NCBI GenBank assembly: GCA_026692825.1
Contig: JAPLOC010000647.1
Location: 1 to 6,240 of the forward strand
Length of the DNA stretch: 6,240 nucleotides
Source of the DNA: Planctomycetota bacterium
Lineage (GTDB): Bacteria > Planctomycetota > Planctomycetia > Planctomycetales > Planctomycetaceae
Direction: 5' to 3'
The notes beneath the pieces were generated by a model. It made no database searches and had not been told where the DNA came from. It saw only the letters and a list, made by a program, of their open reading frames with translations. The translations under genes were made by a program, and so were the position numbers. Below are positions 1 through 5,684 of this stretch, piece by piece; the stretch's first letter is position 1, and each line of letters starts with the position of its first letter.

Positions 1-603
1 CCGCAACCGGGTCGATACGGCGAGCGCGGTGGAATTCCAGCGTTGCCGGGCTTTCGATGCGCACATGCTGCGCACCCACGCCAGCAGCGCCCCCAACCCG
101 ACCAAAATCCCAAGTGCCGACTGATTGTTTCGTAAGGCAGGAAAACGCTGGTAGAGTGCGACGAACGGCCGGGTCCAAAACGCCCCCTGATAGCGCAGTA
201 GCGTGGGCAGGATCCCCGAATTCGTGATGGTTGTCGCCGACTCGGACTTCTGTGGTTTTTTTGGATCGATTTCCGGCCCGAACGATGTGCGACTCTGCGT
301 GTAACCGGTATAGAGTGACACCGGCTCTGCCGCTTTGCCCGGTACACCGGCGGACTGCGTAGTCACTGGCGGCAAAGAGTCATTCCGCTTCTGCTTCTGC
401 CCAGCCTCGTCAGCGATGAGGGTCACCTCACCGCGTGTGATCAAAAGGTCACCAAAAAAGCCCAGGACGAACAGCAGGAAGCACAAACAGACCGATCCGA
501 TCGCCGACCAGATCAATCCCTTCAGTCCATCCCCCTGGAAGAGTTCTTTGGCGGGAAACACCTTGTGAAACGGAGTCGGTTCTTGATTCGCCACAACCGT
601 CAC
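1..603 (-). CDS. N-terminal part of a probable ABC exporter (membrane domain), cut by the window edge
   Basis: An open frame of 201 codons runs from a GTG at 603 to the window edge without a stop; only the N-terminal part is visible. GTG is chosen because AGGAG lies four bases upstream and no ATG occurs in frame until about codon 180. One hydrophobic helix spans residues 30-55 and another 162-181. Between them is a polar loop of about 105 residues. After the second helix comes a basic stretch ending in ALAVSTRLR, which resembles the cytoplasmic extension after TM2 of type IV ABC exporters (MsbA/HlyB type), where a conserved RLR motif is common. On that reading the rest of the membrane domain and the ATPase lie beyond the window; no Walker motif can be seen here, so the family call is an inference. 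The gene starts 33 bases after the ABC-2 permease stop, so the two are probably co-transcribed. It could instead be an unrelated two-helix membrane protein. Confidence 0.6.
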   Translation of the reverse strand, partial: MTVVANQEPTPFHKVFPAKELFQGDGLKGLIWSAIGSVCLCFLLFVLGFFGDLLITRGEVTLIADEAGQKQKRNDSLPPVTTQSAGVPGKAAEPVSLYTGYTQSRTSFGPEIDPKKPQKSESATTITNSGILPTLLRYQGAFWTRPFVALYQRFPALRNNQSALGILVGLGALLAWVRSMCASKARQRWNSTALAVSTRLR

Positions 604-607
604 GCTG

Positions 608-612
608 CTCCT
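608..612 (-). promoter_or_regulatory. Ribosome binding site for the partial exporter gene
   Basis: AGGAG on the minus strand ends four bases before the GTG at 603. It supports that non-ATG start, since no upstream ATG is available after the preceding permease stop. It lies in the 33-base gap between the two genes. Confidence 0.55.
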
Positions 613-636
613 GTCTCTCGCCGACCGGGCGCTCGA

Positions 637-1614
637 CTACGCCAGATCGCGGTCCTCGAACATCAGGAAGGCGGCCAGGATCGAAGCCATGACATAGGCC
701 ACACTGTAGCCGGCGGCCCAGCCGAGATACTCGTACGGGACGTTCCCGTCGGTCATCAGCTTGGCCTCGACATTAAAGACACCCACCGCCGGCAAAAACA
801 CCGCGATCATTCGGGCCATGAACCCGACCAGTTCCAGCTTCGCCAGATTCGACACCACCAGCGTTTCCGAAAGGTGCCCCACGACGAAGAACGCCAGACA
901 GGTCACCAGATTGACCACCATCGGCAGCCGGGTCGACAACGCGACAGAAATCGCCGACATGACCATGATTTCCATCAGACACAGCACGATCGCGGGAAAC
1001 ACCCGCAGCACTTCAATCACCGCTGTGACCATGTTCACGTCGTCCCGGGTCGATTCCCGGGCGTCGTAAAAGACCTTGTAAATGATCAATCCGCCAAACG
1101 CGAGAATGATCGGCAGACACAACAGCAACACGGCGGTCTGAATGCCCACGAATTTGCCAACGATGAACTGCCGGCGGTTGATTGGCTTCGACAGCAGGGT
1201 CATCGCTGTCTTGCCCTCGATTTCGTCGGCGATACTCATGCTCGATGTCCAGATCCCCAGGAACATTCCGCAGATCAGCAGCATCGCGAGTCCGCACACC
1301 TCCATCATCTTCACGTCCTCCCCGAGCGAGAAGAACGGAACGAAGGTGTTCGCCACCAGCATCACAAGGGCCACGACCAGCAGCAGCGGAAAGACCGGCT
1401 GCCGAACCGCTTCTTTGGCGGTCGCCCGCGCGATCACCCCGGTGCGTGTCCAGAACAGGAAGACAATCAACCCGACCACACCCACCAGCATCGTACTGAG
1501 GATGATCGTGTTGTCATGCACCAGCTTATTCAACCGGTCACGCGGAGTCTCAAGCTCCGTGGCTTGGGCCCAGACCAGGAAATCGTTCGCCAGTTGACTT
1601 GCTACGTGCATCAT
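637..1614 (-). CDS. ABC-2 type transporter permease
   Basis: A 325-residue integral membrane protein, probably the membrane half of an ABC-2 (NosY/YhhJ-like) transporter; the substrate cannot be read from sequence. Hydrophobic helices are seen at about residues 36-54, 74-94, 108-127, 155-178, 204-227, 231-246 and 297-318, with a weaker one near 266-282. The family hallmark is the cytoplasmic stretch around residues 128-154, SIADEIEGKTAMTLLSKP followed by INRRQF and VGKF, matching the E-x-x-GKT..LLSKP..R..F..GK pattern of ABC-2 permeases. The segment RATAKEAVRQPVFPLL (63-78) is also typical, as is the C-terminal FEDRDL. Start: tandem ATGs at 1614 and 1611; the frame is closed by a stop about 28 codons upstream with no better start between. 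The Shine-Dalgarno is weak. No separate ATP-binding gene lies beside it; upstream is an acylphosphatase 214 bases away, downstream the probable exporter. Its ATPase is therefore encoded elsewhere, or it works with the downstream protein. Confidence 0.9.
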   Translation of the reverse strand: MMHVASQLANDFLVWAQATELETPRDRLNKLVHDNTIILSTMLVGVVGLIVFLFWTRTGVIARATAKEAVRQPVFPLLLVVALVMLVANTFVPFFSLGEDVKMMEVCGLAMLLICGMFLGIWTSSMSIADEIEGKTAMTLLSKPINRRQFIVGKFVGIQTAVLLLCLPIILAFGGLIIYKVFYDARESTRDDVNMVTAVIEVLRVFPAIVLCLMEIMVMSAISVALSTRLPMVVNLVTCLAFFVVGHLSETLVVSNLAKLELVGFMARMIAVFLPAVGVFNVEAKLMTDGNVPYEYLGWAAGYSVAYVMASILAAFLMFEDRDLA

Positions 1615-1828
1615 GAAGTTCTTGGAATCGACGGACTGTCGGGAAACGGACTCGCCAGCCAGACGATACGTCAGATCGGACCAACCTGTTGGAGCCGTTC
1701 ACTGTATCGCGATGGCGCGCTGAATGAAACCGACAGAACGGCTGTCACCTCACCGGTTTGGAAACCCGGCGACCCCGTCCCCCTTCGCTCCGTACGACCC
1801 TCAGGAACGGAAGTGCGGTCATTGCGTT

Positions 1829-2125
1829 CTAAAATCGGATCTCAAACTCGGTGAATTCTTCGCTGCCACCCCACGGCTCACGGACAACGTCCGTGATCGA
1901 ACCCGCGAAATCCCCGGAAATCTGCTGGATCAGGCCGTTCACTGCGGATTGTGGTCCCTGGACCACCAGCTCCACGGACCCGTCTCCCAGGTTGCGAACG
2001 TAACCCACAACCGGAAAACACCTTGCGTTCGAGCGGGTCCGCTGGCGAAACCCCACCCCCTGAACCTTCCCCCGAAACAGAATCCGCTCGCGAACGGGGC
2101 CGGTGGGGGGACTGGTCGGCGACAT
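1829..2125 (-). CDS. acyP: Acylphosphatase
   Basis: A 98-residue cytosolic enzyme that hydrolyses acyl phosphates such as acetyl or 1,3-bisphosphoglycerate phosphate to carboxylate and inorganic phosphate. The phosphate-binding signature GKVQGVGFR is at residues 19-27, giving the catalytic arginine at R27. The second signature GYVRNLGDGSVE (41-52) supplies the catalytic asparagine N45. VVQGPQSAVNGLI and the C-terminal FTEFEIRF fit the remaining alpha/beta sandwich and final strand. Length is normal (about 90) with a short proline-rich N-terminal lead of about ten residues. Start: ATG at 2125 is the only usual start before an in-frame stop about 22 codons upstream; there is no good Shine-Dalgarno. 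The gene stands alone, 214 bases before the permease and about 500 bases after the FtsB-like gene, with a candidate promoter 47 bases upstream. The link to glycolytic acyl phosphates near enolase is suggestive only. Confidence 0.95.
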   Translation of the reverse strand: MSPTSPPTGPVRERILFRGKVQGVGFRQRTRSNARCFPVVGYVRNLGDGSVELVVQGPQSAVNGLIQQISGDFAGSITDVVREPWGGSEEFTEFEIRF

Positions 2126-2171
2126 ACTGTGGACGGCCTGGGGAGTCTTGGCGGGAATGTGGATCCGTGGC

Positions 2172-2199
2172 AGTATAGAATATCAGCCACCCGCTTCAA
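2172..2199 (-). promoter_or_regulatory. Candidate sigma-70-type promoter for acylphosphatase
   Basis: On the minus strand, TTGAAG (2199-2194) and TATACT (2177-2172) are separated by 16 bases, close to the sigma-70 consensus TTGACA/TATAAT. Transcription would start near 2165, leaving an untranslated leader of about 40 bases before the ATG at 2125. The match is by eye only, and planctomycete promoter consensus is poorly defined. Confidence 0.35.
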
Positions 2200-2384
2200 T
2201 CGCAGGCGGGGCGACGGCGACCGACCAACGGGAGTCGGAGGTGCGAAGGCCCTGAGAACCCGTCCAAGATCAATTCTGTGGTGTGGGATAACACAGGGAC
2301 AAATCAAATGATTAGCGGTTGCCGAAAGTCGCCGTCAGCGGTGTCCCGTCATGGGACAAGGTCAACGACCGACGGAAAGAATCT

Positions 2385-2529
2385 GACAGGATGAAGAGGA
2401 TGAAAGGGATGAACAGGATGGAGTGGCTCGCCATTCCTGCTCTCTGGATAAGCGGCTGAAATCAAGAAACTCCCAATCCACACGATCGACAGCCGCCTCA
2501 GCAATCCTGTCCATCCTTTTCATCCTGTC
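2385..2529. repeat. Inverted repeat with arms made of 9-base units (element A)
   Basis: The left arm (2385-2420) is four tandem 9-base units on the plus strand: GACAGGATG, AAGAGGATG, AAAGGGATG, AACAGGATG. The right arm (2503-2529), read on the minus strand, is three units: GACAGGATG, AAAAGGATG, GACAGGATT. The arms are inverted with respect to each other and differ in length by exactly one unit. The 82-base spacer holds an inner complementary pair, GCGGCTG (2452-2458) and CAGCCGC (2490-2496), so the whole can fold as a long hairpin with a nested stem. It lies in non-coding DNA about 95 bases downstream of the FtsB-like gene. No transposase is present. It looks like a non-autonomous dispersed repeat, which is inference from a single copy. 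Confidence 0.75.
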
Positions 2530-2622
2530 TAAAATTCAACGGTCCGCTTGGTGGCTTTACCTCGCACGGCCGGAAACGTGACGATTTCGGGGAGCCGCGC
2601 CCATCAGGAAGCGGTATCAAGA

Positions 2623-3174
2623 TCACCCTTGCGACCGACGGCTTCCTGTTTTCTGCAAAAACGTAAACGCGAAAACCATCACAACCGCTGTCACCGTCAG
2701 CAACACGGTTCCCAGTTGAGGCCGTGAGACCAGCGTCCGCAGGTACGGGAGGTACCACGGCTCCGATGGAATTGAATCACTCACCCTCTCGCCAGCCGGG
2801 GTCGCCTTTGCCCGACTTCCAATTTGCAGGGTGAGGTGCCCGGGAACGGGAATCACCTCTTCGCCAGGAGGCCGAACGTCGAATTCGGAACGAGCCTTTT
2901 CCCGCACAAACGCCGGGTCGACTTCATAGGCGGTCGCCAGCCGCTCCAGATAGTCAATCCGCCGCTGGAGTTCGATTAACCGCCACTGGCTCGCCCGCTC
3001 GGCCCGGGTCAACTCGGCGTTCTTGATCAGCTTAGGTGCCAGAAACACGACCGCATAAACGGCGGCGCAAGCGAATAGGCAAAGCCAGAACGCGAACGAA
3101 ACCGCCCCCCCGGACGGCCGATCACTTTCGGCCGTCTGAGGCAACGGGGCAACACTGGCGTCCAGACTTGTCAT
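2623..3174 (-). CDS. FtsB/DivIC-like septum formation initiator family protein with an extra C-terminal membrane helix
   Basis: A 183-residue protein counted from ATG 3174. Order: polar N-terminus (1-23), hydrophobic helix (24-47), charged helical and coiled-coil region (51-85, including LIELQRRIDYLERLA), then ARSEFDVRPPGEEVIPVPG (94-112). FtsB, FtsL and DivIC proteins have one membrane helix, a coiled coil, and then a short segment of the form ARxxLxxxxPGE; that order is matched here. In those families the protein helps assemble the divisome. The position directly after enolase is supporting, because a septum initiator gene follows eno in alphaproteobacteria and actinobacteria. Oddity: about 70 further residues end in a second hydrophobic helix (154-173) and a basic tail, which usual FtsB proteins lack. 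A TTG at 3195 would add seven residues and follows a GGGGGA, but at close spacing; ATG 3174 is preferred with low certainty. The gap to eno is 54 bases, so co-transcription is likely. Family call is moderate; sequence identity is not measurable here. Confidence 0.75.
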   Translation of the reverse strand: MTSLDASVAPLPQTAESDRPSGGAVSFAFWLCLFACAAVYAVVFLAPKLIKNAELTRAERASQWRLIELQRRIDYLERLATAYEVDPAFVREKARSEFDVRPPGEEVIPVPGHLTLQIGSRAKATPAGERVSDSIPSEPWYLPYLRTLVSRPQLGTVLLTVTAVVMVFAFTFLQKTGSRRSQG

Positions 3175-3228
3175 GGGGGATGCTTCGACGGGCAATTCCC
3201 CCAGACTCTCACTATTTCCGGGGTGGCG

Positions 3229-4533
3229 TTACTTGCGCCACAACCGGCCGCCGTAGACCGCTTCGTCTCCCAGCATCTCTTCGATCCGCAGCAGTTGGTT
3301 GTACTTGCAGATCCGGTCGGTGCGACTGGCCGAACCGGTCTTGATCTGACCGCATCCGAGTCCCACCGCCAGGTCGGCGATGGTGGTATCTTCGGTCTCG
3401 CCACTCCGATGGCTCATCACCGCGGTGTAACCATTGCGGCGGGCGAGTTCGACCGCGTCGATCGTCTCGGTGAGCGAACCGATCTGGTTGACCTTCACCA
3501 GAATACTGTTCGCGATTCCCTTGTCGATTCCCTGTTGCAGACGTTCGACATTGGTGACGAACAAGTCGTCGCCGACGAGCTGAACTTTGCTTCCCAGACG
3601 TTCGGTCAGAAGTTTCCAGCCCTTCCAGTCGTCTTCCGAACAGCCGTCTTCGATCGAGCAGATCGGGTACTTCGACGCCCAGCCTTCGAGAACGTCGACC
3701 ATGGCGGCCGGGTCGATTTTCTTCCCTTCAAACGAGTACGTCTCGGTCTTCTCGTCGAAGAACTCGGTCGACGCGACGTCGAGGGCGATCTTGACCTGTT
3801 TTCCCGGCTCATAACCCGCCTTTTCGATGGCGATCATGATGCAGTCGAGAGCGGCCTGATTGTTCCCCAGGGCCGGGGCGAACCCCCCTTCGTCTCCAAC
3901 CGCCGTGCTGAGTCCCTTGTCTTTCGACAGCACTTTCTTCAGGGCATGGAAGATCTCGGCCCCGGCGCGGAGCGCTTCGTGGAACGAGTCGAAGCCGAGC
4001 GGCATCACCATGTATTCCTGAACGTCAATCCCGTTGTTGGCATGCGCTCCGCCGTTGATGATGTTCATCATCGGTGCGGGGAGAACTTTCGCGCCAACGC
4101 CACCAAGATAACGGAACAGGGGGAGGTAGCTGGCACGGGCCGCCGCGTGTGCGGCCGCCAGCGAGCAACCGAGGATCGCGTTGGCCCCCAGCTTCGACTT
4201 GCGTTTCGTCCCGTCGAGTTCCAGCATCACGCGGTCGATCAGCAGTTGGTCACAGGCGTCGAGACCGACCAGTTCGGGAGCGATCAGCTCGTTGACGTTG
4301 TCGACGGCGGTCAACACGCCCTTGCCGAGGTACCGTTGCCGGGTCGCCTTGTCGAGCTTTTCGTTGTCGCCATCGCGCAACTCGAGCGCTTCGTGCTTGC
4401 CGGTGCTGGCACCACTGGGAACAGCGGCCCGGCCCAACGTTCCGTCTTCCAATTCGATGTCGACTTCCAGGGTCGGGTTGCCCCGGCTGTCGAGAATCTC
4501 ACGCGCATGCACCGACTCAATCAGCGAACTCAT
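3229..4533 (-). CDS. eno: Enolase (phosphopyruvate hydratase)
   Basis: A 434-residue cytosolic glycolytic enzyme converting 2-phosphoglycerate to phosphoenolpyruvate, Mg2+-dependent; length is standard. The N-terminal domain opens with AREILDSRGNPTLEVD (10-25) and has the mobile-loop SGASTGKHEALELRDGD (40-56). Active-site landmarks visible: H164 in NGGAHANNG, E173 in VQEYM, E215 in GDEGGFAP, metal ligands D252 (LDVAS), E295 (SIEDG) and D322 (GDDLF), catalytic K347 in ILVKVNQIG, the signature SHRSGETEDTTIADL (374-388) with H375 and R376, and K398 in GQIKTG. No key residue is missing. Start: the frame also offers GTG at 4536 directly before ATG 4533; AGGA seven bases upstream of the ATG favours 4533. 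The FtsB-like gene follows in the same direction, and psd is divergent upstream. Confidence 0.98.
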   Translation of the reverse strand: MSSLIESVHAREILDSRGNPTLEVDIELEDGTLGRAAVPSGASTGKHEALELRDGDNEKLDKATRQRYLGKGVLTAVDNVNELIAPELVGLDACDQLLIDRVMLELDGTKRKSKLGANAILGCSLAAAHAAARASYLPLFRYLGGVGAKVLPAPMMNIINGGAHANNGIDVQEYMVMPLGFDSFHEALRAGAEIFHALKKVLSKDKGLSTAVGDEGGFAPALGNNQAALDCIMIAIEKAGYEPGKQVKIALDVASTEFFDEKTETYSFEGKKIDPAAMVDVLEGWASKYPICSIEDGCSEDDWKGWKLLTERLGSKVQLVGDDLFVTNVERLQQGIDKGIANSILVKVNQIGSLTETIDAVELARRNGYTAVMSHRSGETEDTTIADLAVGLGCGQIKTGSASRTDRICKYNQLLRIEEMLGDEAVYGGRLWRK

Positions 4534-4682
4534 CACAGATTCCTGTTAACTTCAAGTGCGGCAAGGCGTTCCGTTGTTGTGCCTGGCCGGGAAATGCGTT
4601 CCGGGAGGGGGCATTGTTGCGACTTTGAAACGAATTTGCCACCTTACGGGTTTCCGTCCCCCCCCAACCGCCCCAAGAATTC
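4534..4682. promoter_or_regulatory. Divergent intergenic region between eno and psd
   Basis: These 149 bases must carry the promoters of both the eno unit (minus strand) and psd (plus strand), since the genes point away from each other. A Shine-Dalgarno AGGA for eno is at 4544-4541 on the minus strand. A weak minus-strand pair, TGGCAA and AACAAT with 17 bases between, could be an eno promoter, but I do not regard it as established. A run of seven or more C lies near 4660-4666. No clear operator palindrome was seen. Confidence 0.5.
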
Positions 4683-5684
4683 ATGCCTTCTTCTTCCGAG
4701 CGTCTGTCTCCCGAACCAATCGACCCTCAGATCGATTCGATTCAACCCGGCGGCGGCGTTTGCATGCGCATTGAACTGGCGTGGGGATTCGTTCGACGCG
4801 CCTTTCTCAAGACCTTTTGCAAAGGTTACGTCGAGAAAATGGCCGCCCTGCGAAAAGGCGACCACAACCCCTGTCCTTTTGAGGTGCTGGACCCCCGCGA
4901 CCTGAAATTCTACCGGAATCAAGGTGGCTACTCTTGGGATGAATCGGACGATCCCTTCACCTGGCGCGATCGGCTCCCCTTCGCTCGGGCGGGACTTACC
5001 GAACTGTGGATTCTCACTTCGCTATTCTTCCTCGCGACCGCCCTCGTTGGCTGGGGGGCGAGCTTCTTCGACGGACCGGTCCGGTGGATCCTCCTGTTTC
5101 TGGCCGCGGCAGGGCTGTTTTGCGGCTGCGCGATTGTCTGGTTCTTCCGCAACCCCCGGCGTGTCCCTCCGACAGACCCAGGGGCTGTCATCTCGCCGGC
5201 AGACGGAACGATTGTCCATATTGAAGAACTGGCACACGATGATTTCGTCGGTGGCCCCGCACTTCTGATTGGCATCTTCCTCTCGATCTTCAATGTCCAC
5301 ATCAATCGGGTTCCCGTCGCGGCGAAGATCATTGGGCTGCAATATCGCCGGGGGAAGTTCCTGAATGCCCTCCTAGCTGCGTCGGCGCGGGAAAATGAAC
5401 AACTCGCAGTGCGCCTTGAGCAGAATGTCGCCCCCTACCGCCGAATGATTGTCCGCCAGATCGCCGGCGCGATCGCCCGGCGGATTGTCTGTTGGGTCCG
5501 TCCGGGAGACGAACTCCCGACGGGAGCGCAATTTGGAATGATCAAGCTCGGTTCGCGAACCGAACTGGTTTTGCCTCGTGAAGTGGGGTTGGAGATCGTG
5601 GCGAAACTGGGGCAAAAGGTGAAAGCGGGGGAATCGATTCTCGTTCGCTATGACGCGAGCGGGGAAAAAATGGACCACAATTGA
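4683..5684 (+). CDS. psd: Phosphatidylserine decarboxylase proenzyme with N-terminal extension
   Basis: A 333-residue membrane-associated proenzyme that decarboxylates phosphatidylserine to phosphatidylethanolamine; it cleaves itself to make a pyruvoyl group. The catalytic half has SPADGTI (171-177) with D174, FNVHINRVP (203-211) with H206, and GMIKLGSRTELVLP (285-298), where cleavage falls between G290 and S291 and Ser becomes the pyruvoyl. All three self-processing residues are present. Two hydrophobic helices at about 107-125 and 132-154 precede FFRNPRR (154-160), as in short-type (archaeal-like, PSD-A) enzymes. The alpha chain would be residues 291-333. Odd: residues 30-100 form an extra soluble region with GYVEKMAALRKGDHNPCPFE (48-67) and DPRDLKFYRNQGGYSW, not part of the usual enzyme. 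Start: ATG 4683 (333 residues) or ATG 4764 (306 residues); neither has a strong Shine-Dalgarno, and the first 27 residues are low-complexity, so 4764 is quite possible. The usual partner pssA is not in the window. Confidence 0.93.
   Translation: MPSSSERLSPEPIDPQIDSIQPGGGVCMRIELAWGFVRRAFLKTFCKGYVEKMAALRKGDHNPCPFEVLDPRDLKFYRNQGGYSWDESDDPFTWRDRLPFARAGLTELWILTSLFFLATALVGWGASFFDGPVRWILLFLAAAGLFCGCAIVWFFRNPRRVPPTDPGAVISPADGTIVHIEELAHDDFVGGPALLIGIFLSIFNVHINRVPVAAKIIGLQYRRGKFLNALLAASARENEQLAVRLEQNVAPYRRMIVRQIAGAIARRIVCWVRPGDELPTGAQFGMIKLGSRTELVLPREVGLEIVAKLGQKVKAGESILVRYDASGEKMDHN

Larger units (their letters stand above)
2126..2622. other. Gene-free stretch between the FtsB-like gene and acylphosphatase
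   Basis: About 500 bases without a believable gene. It holds, from right to left on the minus strand, the inverted 9-base-unit repeat (2385-2529), a short perfect hairpin with TGTCCC at 2342-2347 and GGGACA at 2353-2358 (6-base stem, 5-base loop), and the candidate acylphosphatase promoter. Open frames here are short and have low-complexity translations caused by the repeats. No T-rich run follows any of the hairpins, so I do not call an intrinsic terminator. Confidence 0.7.

Noticed and set aside
1753..1769. Near-palindrome CCGGTTTGGAAACCCGG between acylphosphatase and the permease, considered as an operator.
   Set aside because: A single short site with one base out of register; no second copy and no regulator gene nearby.
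565..1854. A 429-codon plus-strand open frame opposite the ABC-2 permease.
   Set aside because: The translation is extremely rich in His, Gln, Arg and Asp, as expected for the complement of hydrophobic membrane-protein codons; the permease on the minus strand has family motifs.
1724..2311. A 195-codon plus-strand open frame over acylphosphatase.
   Set aside because: It is antisense to a gene with both acylphosphatase signatures and has no recognisable content of its own.
2607..2646. Complementary AGGAAGC and GCTTCCT around the stop of the FtsB-like gene, considered as a terminator.
   Set aside because: The loop is about 24-26 bases, no T-rich run follows, and part of the stem lies within the coding region.
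3223..4905. A 560-codon plus-strand open frame covering the whole of enolase and running into psd.
   Set aside because: It is antisense to a certain enolase gene; long antisense frames are common opposite GC-rich codons, and the translation has no recognisable domain.
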